From: Candidatus Peregrinibacteria bacterium
GTDB taxonomy: Bacteria; Patescibacteriota; Gracilibacteria; UM-FILTER-43-11
DNA length: 64,000 nucleotides
Assembly: GCA_016932505.1 (NCBI GenBank)
Contig: JAFGCT010000006.1
Coordinates: 30,932-94,931 of the forward strand
Direction: 5' to 3'
Shown: positions 51,530 to 60,102 of the stretch, one piece after another
Layout of the letters: each line of letters begins with the position of its first letter
Position numbering within the stretch: position 1 is the first letter of the stretch
The notes under the pieces: generated by a model
Told to the model about the DNA's origin: nothing
Seen by the model: only the letters and a program-made list of their open reading frames with translations
The model's database searches: none
Position numbers and translations under genes: made by a program

Positions 51530-52174
51530 TTAATACGTTTCTACAGAAACCTTATCCATAGTAATATCCTCAAGTGGTTTGTCAAAAGCATCTCTTTCTG
51601 CAGTTGCAATTGCATCTACAACGTCCATTCCTTCAAATACCTGTCCAAAAACGGTATGCATATTATCTAGCCATGGAGTTCCTCCTTCTTTTTGAACAAT
51701 AAAGAATTGACTGCCATTTGTATCTGGTCCTGCATTTGCCATACTTAAGGCACCTTTGATATTTTTTAGATTTGGATTGAATTCATCTTCAAATTTTCCA
51801 CCCCAAAGGCTTTCGCCACCTCGTCCGGTACCAGTTGGGTCACCACCCTGAATCATAAAATCAGGTATAACTCTGTGGAAAATAATTCCGTCATAGTATC
51901 CTTTATCCGCTAAACCGAGAAAATTCTCAACGGTTTTTGGAGCTTTATCCGGAAATAATCTAAGTTTTATCGTTCCCATGGAAGTTTCCATAACAACAAT
52001 TTGCTCACCTTTTTCAGGCTCAGCGGTTTGGTCAAAATCACTCATAACTAAATTTTTGGTTATATTAATTTCTTCGGGTGAACCTTGATAGAATTTATCA
52101 ACGTCATTTTTTGGTGTGCAACCAATAAGTAGGCTTATTGAAAGAACGATAAGAAGGGAGGTTAGCTTTTTCAT
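51530..52174 (-). CDS. Cyclophilin-type peptidyl-prolyl isomerase, lipoprotein
   Basis: 214 residues. Lipobox LLIGC (Cys19). The cyclophilin core is [66 protein letters not shown], with the catalytic Arg in [13 protein letters not shown], then [18 protein letters not shown] and [15 protein letters not shown]. It should assist folding outside the membrane, perhaps of the secreted and pilus proteins encoded nearby. Confidence 0.94.
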   Translation of the reverse strand: MKKLTSLLIVLSISLLIGCTPKNDVDKFYQGSPEEINITKNLVMSDFDQTAEPEKGEQIVVMETSMGTIKLRLFPDKAPKTVENFLGLADKGYYDGIIFHRVIPDFMIQGGDPTGTGRGGESLWGGKFEDEFNPNLKNIKGALSMANAGPDTNGSQFFIVQKEGGTPWLDNMHTVFGQVFEGMDVVDAIATAERDAFDKPLEDITMDKVSVETY

Positions 52175-52187
52175 GGTGTTAAATTAA

Positions 52188-52691
52188 TTAATCGAAATTG
52201 TAAGGTAAACAAGTTGTTTCATCAACTTCAATATCACAATTGTCTGGATATGCAGGTGTAGTAACACTAATATGATTATCAAAATTTCCAACAATATGTG
52301 CAGTTAAAGTACCTTCATTTTCTAGAGTTGTTCCAATCATATATGCATTATCTCCAGCATCATAATAGTAGTAATAATTAATAGGTGTGCCAGCAGAATC
52401 AGCTTTTGGGTCGACTGGAATTGTTGATAGATATTTTCTAGGTATTCTCCATCCTCCACCTGCATCTGCAGTTCCATTTTCAAGTAACGCTGGATATCTA
52501 TTGAATTCCACAAAATACAATTCCAAAGCACTTTGGATTGTACTTAAATCTTGCTTTCTTTTTGAATCCCTAGCTTGAGCAGTCTGCCCACCAATTGCGG
52601 TATAAGCCACAACAGAAAGAATCGCAATAATTGTTATTACGACAAGTAGTTCCACAAGCGAAAATCCTTTTTTAAGTTTTAATTTTTTCAT
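52188..52691 (-). CDS. Type IV pilin/pseudopilin (GspG-like)
   Basis: 167 residues. Class III signal MKKLKLKKG|FSLVELLVVITIIAILSVVAYTAI, with cleavage after Gly9 and Glu5 of the mature protein. A typical RDSKRKQDLSTIQSALELYFVEFNRYP segment follows, and the C-terminus has one Cys pair (NCDIEVDETTC). Its leader is of normal length. It is probably the major pilin, encoded next to minor pilins and opposite the assembly genes. Confidence 0.9.
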   Translation of the reverse strand: MKKLKLKKGFSLVELLVVITIIAILSVVAYTAIGGQTAQARDSKRKQDLSTIQSALELYFVEFNRYPALLENGTADAGGGWRIPRKYLSTIPVDPKADSAGTPINYYYYYDAGDNAYMIGTTLENEGTLTAHIVGNFDNHISVTTPAYPDNCDIEVDETTCLPYNFD

Positions 52692-52752
52692 TGAGTTGAT
52701 TTTTATCTTATATCAAATAGTATTTTAGCTCTTTTTGAGGGTAAATGGCAAA

Positions 52753-53370
52753 TTAAAATTCAATATTTTCCCTTAGCCTTTTTCCAAAACCGAATTTCAT
52801 ATCCGCAGAAAGATGCCATTTGCTATCCTTCATATCTGCACCAGAGATTTTATAATGAAATGGCGCATCAAGCGATGAAAGCTCAAGATCATCTATAACA
52901 GGAATCATTACATAATTAGCGTAATCAAAACTCGCACAAGGCTGAGTCGCAGGTCCAATAGTATAATCAGGAATAGATTTGATATTGGCATGTTCAGTCT
53001 GCAAACCGTTTTCACAAAGATTATATTCAATTTTTAAATCGGCAGGAGCGCTAATTATATCTTCATAGGTTGCACTCGCTAGACTGTCCAAGGCACCAGT
53101 TATTGTGCTCACATTTTGAGTTAAAGTAATATCAATTCCCTCATAGTTATCACTTGTCTTATTAACCACCATTTCACTTGGGTTTTCCTTTAAATAATCC
53201 ATAAAACTATCAAAAAATGCCTTGGTATTCTTGTACTCAATTGTTTCCTGTTGTTGTTCCTGAAGTTTACTAAAGCGAATAGCCGCATAGAAAAAGACAG
53301 TCGTCATAAGTACTCCGAGCATGACAGTCCAGATAAGAATCGACCCTTTTTTTAAATTTGATTTAATCAT
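52753..53370 (-). CDS. Minor pilin-like (PilX-type) protein
   Basis: 205 residues. N-terminus NLKKGSILIWTVMLGVLMTTVFFYAAIRFSKLQEQQQ: Lys-Lys-Gly before a hydrophobic helix, as in PilX-like proteins that keep G|S rather than G|F. A periplasmic domain with two Cys follows. Its ATG overlaps the stop of the upstream pilin gene by one base, so translation is coupled. Confidence 0.72.
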   Translation of the reverse strand: MIKSNLKKGSILIWTVMLGVLMTTVFFYAAIRFSKLQEQQQETIEYKNTKAFFDSFMDYLKENPSEMVVNKTSDNYEGIDITLTQNVSTITGALDSLASATYEDIISAPADLKIEYNLCENGLQTEHANIKSIPDYTIGPATQPCASFDYANYVMIPVIDDLELSSLDAPFHYKISGADMKDSKWHLSADMKFGFGKRLRENIEF

Positions 53371-55175
53371 TAATTTAAAGAGGCGTTAATAACATAAGAA
53401 TTTTCACTATCTGTTTCAAAATCCATCTGCAAAATATTTCCACTGTTAGTTTCAGAAAACTCAAGATCAGTCACATCATATCCACTTTGATAATCATATT
53501 CGGAAAAGCCAGTATCGAATTCAGCATCAGTGGTGTATTCCAAATTACTACTCCATCCAAGACCTGTTGGATAGGGAAGTGAAATACCCAAATCTTCAAT
53601 TGTATCTTCGGATGTTCCAATTACTCCGTTTCCTACACGCAAAACTTTATTCTGAGAATATGTTAGAACATCATTTTCGTCATATATATCAACAGAAATA
53701 GGATTAAATCCGCTAGTAATACCGGAAGTCGATAAATCGAAAACAAAAGTAAAACCTCCACCAAAAACTTCATCTATAATCACTATGTCTCCAGGTGAGA
53801 AGGAATAATCAGTATTTGGATCTACATATACACCTGATGGCTGGGGAACACCAGTTACATTAAAAGGGTCTTTGTCTGGTCCAATTAGTATTGGGTCTCC
53901 TGATTCAAAAATATTATTATCTTCACTAACTGTAAAACGTTCAAAATACAAATCACATGGGTCGATTTCATTAGCACATACCTGTTTTGTTGCATCTCCG
54001 TTAATAATAGGTACAGAAAAATACATGCTTAAAACACTTCCAACGGAATCAAATTTTGCAGTATGTAAATCATTACTAATTAATAAATCTTCGCTGGCGC
54101 TTATGTTTTGAGGGAATTTTATATCAATTTTTGAGATTTTCTGCATAGGCATTTCATTTGGTATCAAAAAATCATAAGCAGTATATTCATCAATAGAAGG
54201 TGGATCAGTTACTACTAATATCCTTCCGCTTCCGGTATCTGCAATATATAGCTGTCTTTTTGCGGAATCTATTGCAAGCCCAGTAGGGAAATTTAATTTG
54301 CAGAATTTTGCAGTATTATCACAAGCATCACTTTCACCTTCGCCTGCAACCGTTAGCAGGGACGTATCCAGAGGATAACCGCTACCAAGATTGGTGCTTA
54401 GCCATACTACTCGGTTATTATAAGTATCCGAAACAAACAGACGATTATTGTTATAAGCAAGCCCTGTTGGAAAATTAAGACCATCGCCCATTGATTCAAT
54501 AATTGTATCACCGTCGATATCCATTTTTATAATCCTGTCATTACCTGAATCCGAAACAAACAAATCGGTTCCATCAGTTGTAATATCTGTTGGGTGAGCA
54601 AACTCTTCTTCTGTAGAAATTGGGGAACAACTATCAATTGAACTGTTGCATTTATAAATCTTATTTTCCAGCGGTGCGGCAATATAGTAATCCGACCCAA
54701 CTTTGGTAATACCGGCTGGATTAAGAATATCAGATTCCGCACTTTCCCTATTTCCAATCTTCCCATTAAAAACAAAAAAATCCTTAAACACTATTTTCCC
54801 ACCCACCTTTCCAATAAAAGTAAATGGCAATTCGACATCAGTAATCTTATTTTTAATTACAATGGAAGAAGGTGTACCTGAAAAAGGTGACGGTGATTGA
54901 ATTTTATCAACATTAGCCAGTTTCCCTCTAATTATCTCATTTGCACTAAAGTCACCCTGACTTTCATCCAGTTTTTCCTGTGTAAGAATAATATTATGAA
55001 AAGAACCTGCAAAAAACGCACTAACTCCAATCATTAAAAGAGCGGTTATTGTAACTGAAACGATTAGCTCGACTAAAGTGAAACCTTGCGTATTGCGACT
55101 TTCGCATAACGCACAACGCACAACGCAAAACCTTTTTATTCCCAATGTAGTTTTGTTATTTTGTCGTTTCGTCAT
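53370..55175 (-). CDS. Prepilin-like protein with NHL beta-propeller domain
   Basis: 601 residues. QG|FTLVELIVSVTITALLMIGVSAFF (cleavage after Gly31) is a pilin helix. An NHL-type propeller follows (about 130-330): HPTDITTDGTDLFVSDSGNDRIIKMD, FPTGLAYNNNRLFVSDTYNNRVVWL, FPTGLAIDSAKRQLYIADTGSGRILVV. A beta-rich C-terminus ends the protein. The leader is unusually long; its residues LGIKRFCVVRCALCESRNTQ are read from degenerate GCGTTGTGCGTT-type words, so repeat DNA appears to have invaded the leader. A propeller on a pilin may form a tip adhesin or sensor. Confidence 0.82.
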   Translation of the reverse strand: MTKRQNNKTTLGIKRFCVVRCALCESRNTQGFTLVELIVSVTITALLMIGVSAFFAGSFHNIILTQEKLDESQGDFSANEIIRGKLANVDKIQSPSPFSGTPSSIVIKNKITDVELPFTFIGKVGGKIVFKDFFVFNGKIGNRESAESDILNPAGITKVGSDYYIAAPLENKIYKCNSSIDSCSPISTEEEFAHPTDITTDGTDLFVSDSGNDRIIKMDIDGDTIIESMGDGLNFPTGLAYNNNRLFVSDTYNNRVVWLSTNLGSGYPLDTSLLTVAGEGESDACDNTAKFCKLNFPTGLAIDSAKRQLYIADTGSGRILVVTDPPSIDEYTAYDFLIPNEMPMQKISKIDIKFPQNISASEDLLISNDLHTAKFDSVGSVLSMYFSVPIINGDATKQVCANEIDPCDLYFERFTVSEDNNIFESGDPILIGPDKDPFNVTGVPQPSGVYVDPNTDYSFSPGDIVIIDEVFGGGFTFVFDLSTSGITSGFNPISVDIYDENDVLTYSQNKVLRVGNGVIGTSEDTIEDLGISLPYPTGLGWSSNLEYTTDAEFDTGFSEYDYQSGYDVTDLEFSETNSGNILQMDFETDSENSYVINASLN

Positions 55176-55180
55176 CTAGT

Positions 55181-55627
55181 TTAGTTATAGATTATCCGTG
55201 AAGAAGTAACAGCTCCGCCATCAGCCTGATTATGTTTACCAGTACTATCAGTCCATTCTATTATGGAAGTGACCTTATAAGCGTCAGGAAGCCCAATATC
55301 TTCGATTTTTAAAGTTCTGCTAAATGGCTCTGGAATAGGATCACCGCTATTTGAAGTATTCAATCCGTATGTAGCTCCCTGGTCAACAAATCTAATACAA
55401 AAACTGTCTACAGGAGGAGTGCATAATTCCCCATATCCAAGAGCTTCCACAATCTCCATCCCTTGATTTGCGTAAAAATATGCCTGAATTTCGTTTTTAT
55501 TGGTATTACTAGAAGTTAAATTGCTAGTTTGTAGCTTAAGTACACCAAAAACAACGATTGTTAGAAGCACCATTGCAAACATCAATTCTACTAAGCTAAA
55601 CCCTCCTTTTGATTTGTAATTTTTAAT
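55181..55627 (-). CDS. Prepilin with no conventional start codon (PilV-like)
   Basis: The frame reads IKNYKSKGG|FSLVELMFAMVLLTIVVFGVLKLQTSNLTSSNTNKNEIQAYFYANQGMEIVEALGYGELC. The prepilin motif (cleavage after Gly9 of this reading) proves that translation begins upstream of the track start (TTG, 55585), which lies inside the pilin helix. Back to the in-frame stop at 55669 there is no ATG, GTG or TTG. I place the start at ATT 55627, though another ATT (55657) is possible. The DNA there is degenerate AATTACAAATT words, suggesting that repeat invasion removed the original start. It may be poorly expressed or defective. Confidence 0.7.
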   Translation of the reverse strand: MKNYKSKGGFSLVELMFAMVLLTIVVFGVLKLQTSNLTSSNTNKNEIQAYFYANQGMEIVEALGYGELCTPPVDSFCIRFVDQGATYGLNTSNSGDPIPEPFSRTLKIEDIGLPDAYKVTSIIEWTDSTGKHNQADGGAVTSSRIIYN

Positions 55628-55747
55628 TAGAAATTTGTAATTTTTATTTAAATCAATATTAACAAGTTATTTGGCATTTTACCATTGAAAAATAGTCAAT
55701 TTTTTGCTATAATATAAGGAATAGTTAAATTTTTAATTAAACAAGGT

Positions 55748-57082
55748 ATGTCGCTATTAGATGTTCTACAAAAGGAAAGCGAGGAAGTGTTGGCTAAAAA
55801 GGTCGAAGATAAGCCAGAAGAGTCAATAATTTCTCCCGCCACAAATGACATTCAAATTGAATCAAAAGAGGAGGATGTTAAGCCTGAAATTAGTGAAAAG
55901 CCTAAAGGCGATGTATTTGACGAAGATGAAATTCCAGAAATAGTGGATGAAATATTCAAAAAAGCAATTGAAATGCACGCAAGTGATGTCCATTTTAAAC
56001 CTACTGATGATAAATTCGAGGTTTATTACAGAATCGACGGGAATATGATTGAGCATAAAGTTTATGACAGGATTTTTCACAATCCTATTATTGCTCGTAT
56101 TAAAATTATCTCCAGTTTAAAAATTGATGAACACCGATTGCCTCAGGACGGTAAAAGTAGCTATAAGGGTACAAACAAAGAAGTTGACCTTCGTGTTTCT
56201 ATTCTTCCAACTCAATATGGTGAAAAGGTTGTTATACGTTTGTTAGAAAAAAATCCTGAAATGGTGAATCTAAGAGACTTAGGCATGCTTCCTAATATTC
56301 TTATGAAAGTTGAAAAGCATTTACAGGGAACATATGGAATGATACTTGCGGTAGGTCCTACCGGTAGTGGTAAATCCACATCTCTCTTTTCAATGATTTC
56401 CACCTTCAATGCTGAGGAATATAATATCTCAACTCTGGAAGATCCGATTGAATATAAAATTCCAAATGTAACTCAAACTCAGATTAATGTGGAAATAGGT
56501 TTCGATTTTCCTGATGGTCTTAGAACCCTTGTTCGTCAGGATCCGGATATCATAATGGTTGGAGAAATACGTGATAAAAAAACAGCTTCTCTTGCAGTTG
56601 AATCTGCATTAACCGGTCACTTGGTATTCTCTACACTACATACAAATACCGCTACGGGTACAATACAACGTCTGCTAAATATGGAAATTGATAGATTTCT
56701 TATAACTGCAGCAGTTAAGCTTATTATCTCACAGCGTCTTATTAAAAAAGTATGTTCAAATTGTCGTGAAAAATACGAAGTTCCAAAGAAATATTACGAA
56801 TTATTCAAAGAACAAACTGATATTGACCCACAAAAAGCATTTCTTTACAAAGCGAAAGGTTGTGATAAATGTAACAACACCGGTTATAAGGGTAGAATCG
56901 GACTTTTTGAAGTTTTGGAAATGACACCAGCTATCGAAGAACTAATTATAGGCAATGCCTCTAATGCGGAAATCGAAGCGCAAGCTGTTAAAGAGGGGAT
57001 GATTCTTCTAAAAAAAGATGCACTTTATAAGGCCATAACAGGTGATATTACTATTGAAGAAGCTTTGCGGGTAATGCTTTAG
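55748..57082 (+). CDS. Type IV pilus/type II secretion assembly ATPase (PilB/GspE)
   Basis: 444 residues. Acidic N-terminal 60 residues in place of the full N1 domain; then MHASDVHFKP, Walker A GPTGSGKSTS (203-212), ISTLEDPIEYKIPNVTQTQIN (Asp box), Walker B IIMVGEIRD, the His box FSTLHTNTATGTIQRL and the zinc tetracysteine CSNC...CDKC. This layout is of the extension ATPase, not the retraction ATPase PilT. It is divergent from the pilin genes, with TATAAT-like DNA 30 nt upstream of the ATG. PilC follows after the fusion gene. Confidence 0.93.
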   Translation: MSLLDVLQKESEEVLAKKVEDKPEESIISPATNDIQIESKEEDVKPEISEKPKGDVFDEDEIPEIVDEIFKKAIEMHASDVHFKPTDDKFEVYYRIDGNMIEHKVYDRIFHNPIIARIKIISSLKIDEHRLPQDGKSSYKGTNKEVDLRVSILPTQYGEKVVIRLLEKNPEMVNLRDLGMLPNILMKVEKHLQGTYGMILAVGPTGSGKSTSLFSMISTFNAEEYNISTLEDPIEYKIPNVTQTQINVEIGFDFPDGLRTLVRQDPDIIMVGEIRDKKTASLAVESALTGHLVFSTLHTNTATGTIQRLLNMEIDRFLITAAVKLIISQRLIKKVCSNCREKYEVPKKYYELFKEQTDIDPQKAFLYKAKGCDKCNNTGYKGRIGLFEVLEMTPAIEELIIGNASNAEIEAQAVKEGMILLKKDALYKAITGDITIEEALRVML

Positions 57083-57084
57083 GT

Positions 57085-57535
57085 GGGATTATTGAGTTTA
57101 TTACGATTATTGGGATTATTAAGATGAATATAAACAAAAATGGAAAAAATATATACAGGAACATTTAGGGGGCTAATTGCATGGCAAAAAGCAAGAGATC
57201 TTACATTAGAAATCTATAAACTATCTGGTAATTTTCCTGATGTAGAAAAATTTGGTTTATCGAGTCAAATAAGACGTGCATCAGTTTCTGTGATGTCTAA
57301 CCTTGCAGAAGGTAATCAAAGAAACGGAATACGTGATAAATTAAATTTTTTGAATATTGCGTATAGCTCATTAGTAGAAGTAGATAACCAAATTGAATTG
57401 GCATATCAACTTAAATATATTTCTGAAAAAGAATATCTGCATGCCATAGAATTAATAAATAAGACTGGATATTTAATTTTTCGTTTATCTGAATCAAAAA
57501 AGAATCCCAATAATCGTAATAATCCTAAAACTCCC
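57085..57535 (+). mobile_element. S23/IVP four-helix-bundle ORF bracketed by inverted 9-bp word arrays
   Basis: The 33-bp ends match in inverted orientation at 28 of 33 positions, including the perfect 20-mer TTATTACGATTATTGGGATT (57098-57117, and its complement at 57503-57522). Each end is built of 9-bp GATTATTNN words. The cargo is a complete S23-type ORF. The right end ends eight codons before the pilin motif, so insertion fused the ORF in frame to a prepilin. Confidence 0.75.
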
Positions 57536-58177
57536 AATAATCTCAATAAAAAAGGATTTAGCCTAGTAGAACTAATGATAGTCATTTCAATAATCGCGAT
57601 TATGACAGTTGCCGGTGTAGTCGGCTTCCGTGGTTCCGGAGATACCTTGGTTGTAAAACAGGTAAAAGGAATTATTGAAGATACTGTAAAAACTCTTGAG
57701 CTTGAAATAATCGGTGATGAGTATGAAAAAAGTACAATGCATTTTTTACCAAATTTTCTTGTGGTGGTAAGCGAAAAAGGAGATGAAAGTCTGGATTTGA
57801 GTTTGGGTGCTGATTGTACAAATGGTCAGTTAATTAACATAGAAAACGACGGAAGTCTTATTAAGAGAGATAAAGAAGGAAACCCATTGGAATCAAAAAA
57901 TGTTAGTTCAGGTACAACTGAATGTATTGCATTTAATAACTCTTCGGAAATTGAAGAACATTATCAATTATCATCCGCTGGTGCAATTTCACCAATAATC
58001 CGATTCATTCATTTTGATGTTAGACGTGAAAAACCAGCAGGTGTGGTTCTTTCCGGAGACACAGATGAAACTATGGAAATTTCTGCACCATACGCTAAAA
58101 AAATTACATCCGATGGATCAATAGATTTGGTTTTAACAGGAGCTGAAGGTCATCAGGAAAATTTTTCCATAAAATAA
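57140..58177 (+). CDS. Fusion of an S23/IVP four-helix-bundle protein with a prepilin
   Basis: 345 residues. Residues 8-120 are a full four-helix-bundle (23S rRNA IVP-like) protein: FRGLIAWQKARDLTLEIYKLS, FGLSSQIRRASVSVMSNLAEG, LNFLNIAYSSLVEVDNQIELAYQL. A repeat-derived Asn/Pro/Lys linker (121-137, NPNNRNNPKTPNNLNKK) leads to G139|FSLVELMIVISIIAIMTVAGVVGF, a prepilin helix, then a GspH-like domain. Between the S23 domain and the motif there is no ATG, GTG or TTG (the original ATG seems replaced by CTC), so the pilin depends on the fusion or on an unusual start. Prepilin peptidase could cut the bundle off. Next gene is pilC. Confidence 0.85.
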   Translation: MEKIYTGTFRGLIAWQKARDLTLEIYKLSGNFPDVEKFGLSSQIRRASVSVMSNLAEGNQRNGIRDKLNFLNIAYSSLVEVDNQIELAYQLKYISEKEYLHAIELINKTGYLIFRLSESKKNPNNRNNPKTPNNLNKKGFSLVELMIVISIIAIMTVAGVVGFRGSGDTLVVKQVKGIIEDTVKTLELEIIGDEYEKSTMHFLPNFLVVVSEKGDESLDLSLGADCTNGQLINIENDGSLIKRDKEGNPLESKNVSSGTTECIAFNNSSEIEEHYQLSSAGAISPIIRFIHFDVRREKPAGVVLSGDTDETMEISAPYAKKITSDGSIDLVLTGAEGHQENFSIK

Positions 58178-58193
58178 TCTTTAATAATAAATA

Positions 58194-59483
58194 ATGTCAG
58201 CATTTGTTTCAAAAATAGGCGATACATTCTCCGATATCTGGTTCGAGATTGAATTGTTTTTTGGAAAAATTTTTAAGAGAAAGGCAAAGAAAAATCCTGT
58301 CGTTTCAGATAGTCATATCTCATCAACTTCCGCAGGAACAGATGCGTCTTATTCTGGTACTTCGGAGAAAGAAAATGAAAATGTTGAAAAAATGCCTTTC
58401 GGTTTAAGAATGCTGAGGATGGGTTTTAAAGATCGTTTATTCTTTTATGATCAGATGTCCACATTAATTGGCTCAGGGGTTACTTTAATCGAATCACTTT
58501 CACTTGTTCAAGCTCAGACACAAAGTAAGAATTTAAAAAAGCTTTATAAAGAAATAATCCATGACATTAATACGGGTATGAGTCTTGCTGATTCCATGTA
58601 TAGATTTCCTCATGTTTTTCCAAGAATGCAGGGCGCTTTAGTAGAAGCTGGAGAAAAAAGTGGAAATTTAAAAGCGGTGCTTGCCGAACTCGTAGAAGAA
58701 ATGGAGTCTTCTCAGGATTTTAAAAGAAAAATAAAAGGGGCTATGTTTTATCCGATAATTCTTTTGGTTCTTGCGCTTGGAATGGTTACAGGGATGATGA
58801 CATTTGTAATACCTAAAATCTCATCAATGTATAAGGAGGCTAATGTAGCATTACCAACAATCACCCAAAAAGTAATCGGTTTGAGTGAATTCATGGTATC
58901 AAACTGGATGATGATTTTGTTATACATTGTTGGAACAATTCTTTTTCTTTGGGGATTTTTCTGTAAAACAAAAATGGGAAGAAAAATTTGGGAAGAATTT
59001 GTGAGTATTACTCCTGTATTTGGTACAATTAGCAAAGAAAAGAACCTAATGGCAATATCCGCAAATATGAGCATGCTAATGAAAAGCGGTGTTTTAATTA
59101 GTGATGCTTTTGAAATTACAGAAAATACACTCGATAACATTCATTATAAAGAAGCACTAAAAGAAATTCACAAAGGGGTTGTAATGGGTAAAGAAGTAAG
59201 TGAAATGATGGGACTTGAAGATATAAAAGCCCAAAAATTTAAGGTTAATAAACTCTTCCCTCTTCAAATGGCACAGTTGATGCATATAGGAGAAACCACA
59301 GGAACAATCGCGCAAATGCTTACAAAATTAAAACAGAATTATCATAAAAGCATTGATTATAAACTGAAAAATATTTCGACGGTAATTGAACCACTTATGA
59401 TTTTTTTGGTTGCGATAATTGTTGGAGTTATTCTGCTAGCAGTTATGATGCCATTCTTTAATATAGGTTCGACAATTAATTAA
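58194..59483 (+). CDS. Type IV pilus inner-membrane platform protein (PilC/GspF)
   Basis: 429 residues. Two T2SSF domains: DRLFFYDQMSTLIGSGVTLIESLSLVQAQTQ...LVEAGEKSGNLKAVLAEL, and ISANMSMLMKSGVLISDAFEITENTLDN...LMHIGETTGTIAQML, with membrane helices at about 185-205, 235-255 and 405-425. It has a Ser/Lys-rich N-terminal extension of about 70 residues. Works with the PilB ATPase. Its last four bases overlap the end of the convergent RAYT gene. Confidence 0.93.
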   Translation: MSAFVSKIGDTFSDIWFEIELFFGKIFKRKAKKNPVVSDSHISSTSAGTDASYSGTSEKENENVEKMPFGLRMLRMGFKDRLFFYDQMSTLIGSGVTLIESLSLVQAQTQSKNLKKLYKEIIHDINTGMSLADSMYRFPHVFPRMQGALVEAGEKSGNLKAVLAELVEEMESSQDFKRKIKGAMFYPIILLVLALGMVTGMMTFVIPKISSMYKEANVALPTITQKVIGLSEFMVSNWMMILLYIVGTILFLWGFFCKTKMGRKIWEEFVSITPVFGTISKEKNLMAISANMSMLMKSGVLISDAFEITENTLDNIHYKEALKEIHKGVVMGKEVSEMMGLEDIKAQKFKVNKLFPLQMAQLMHIGETTGTIAQMLTKLKQNYHKSIDYKLKNISTVIEPLMIFLVAIIVGVILLAVMMPFFNIGSTIN

Positions 59484-59992
59484 AAGGAATTGTCCATATG
59501 ATAATCAAAATCTTGGTCGTTCCGAATATAATGGTCTTGATATGATTTTTGCCATTGGAACCTGCCTGCCGGTAGGCAAGGTTTTGGGTAGGGTATTTGC
59601 GTTGGGTGGTTTTTTTGGAATTGTTTTTGATAATCGGTTATATCAAATTTATTTCGATAAATCTCCCGAAAGCGCGGTGCCGGCACCGCGCTTTCGGGAG
59701 ATTGGATGCGATTTATGTCACACGATATACTTGTTTTCAATGACCGCATTACCTCCGAAATATTAAAATTATCCGATGGCCTTATCAACAAATGAAAATG
59801 ATTGTGTAACAAAACCCAACCATACAAATAAAAACCTTTCAATTTTTTACAAATCCTCAAATTTTCCACAAACAAATCACAAAATATTGATTCTTTAAAA
59901 TACGGATGTCCGTTTTCTGTTTTACACGACACAAAATATACCGCATCTTCAAAATGTATACGTTTTTGGCTGTCTCGATGTTTTTTTATCAT
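59480..59992 (-). CDS. REP-associated tyrosine transposase (RAYT, Y1 family), with palindromes inside the gene
   Basis: 170 residues. The HUH motif is VLLHNHFHLLIRP (His65, His67), preceded by FYLYGW, and the end has QWQKSYQDHYIRNDQDFDYHM. Family members usually go on for about 30 more residues (a YIHYNPVKHG-like end), so the C-terminus appears cut where it meets pilC. Residues 98-111 (SPESAVPAPRFREI) are read from a perfect 44-bp palindrome, and PCLPAGRF (137-144) from a second palindrome, both in frame. RAYTs process single-stranded REP DNA; activity of this copy is uncertain. Confidence 0.85.
   Translation of the reverse strand: MIKKHRDSQKRIHFEDAVYFVSCKTENGHPYFKESIFCDLFVENLRICKKLKGFYLYGWVLLHNHFHLLIRPSDNFNISEVMRSLKTSISCDINRIQSPESAVPAPRFREIYRNKFDITDYQKQFQKNHPTQIPYPKPCLPAGRFQWQKSYQDHYIRNDQDFDYHMDNSF
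59561..59581. repeat. Palindrome encoding PCLPAGRF within the RAYT gene
   Basis: TGCCTGCCGGTAGGCA (59563-59578) is a near-perfect palindrome. The peptide PCLPAGRF from such DNA is one I recall as common in CPR proteins. Confidence 0.75.
59660..59703. repeat. 44-bp perfect palindrome within the RAYT gene
   Basis: Starts AATCTCCCGAAAGCGCGGTG and is its own exact reverse complement over all 44 bases. It is GC-rich in an AT-rich region and read in frame as QSPESAVPAPRFREI. Confidence 0.95.
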
Positions 59993-60102
59993 AAATCTTA
60001 TTCACTTAAATACTATAAATTCAATTAAATTCAAAAATGAGAGCTAATATTATCACATATGACAAAAAATGCGAAATGCGAAATCAGAAATGCGAAATAT
60101 AT

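Noticed and set aside
57140-58177. Diversity-generating retroelement, because the S23 domain resembles Avd
   Set aside because: No reverse transcriptase and no template/variable repeat pair with adenine-biased changes were seen in the window.
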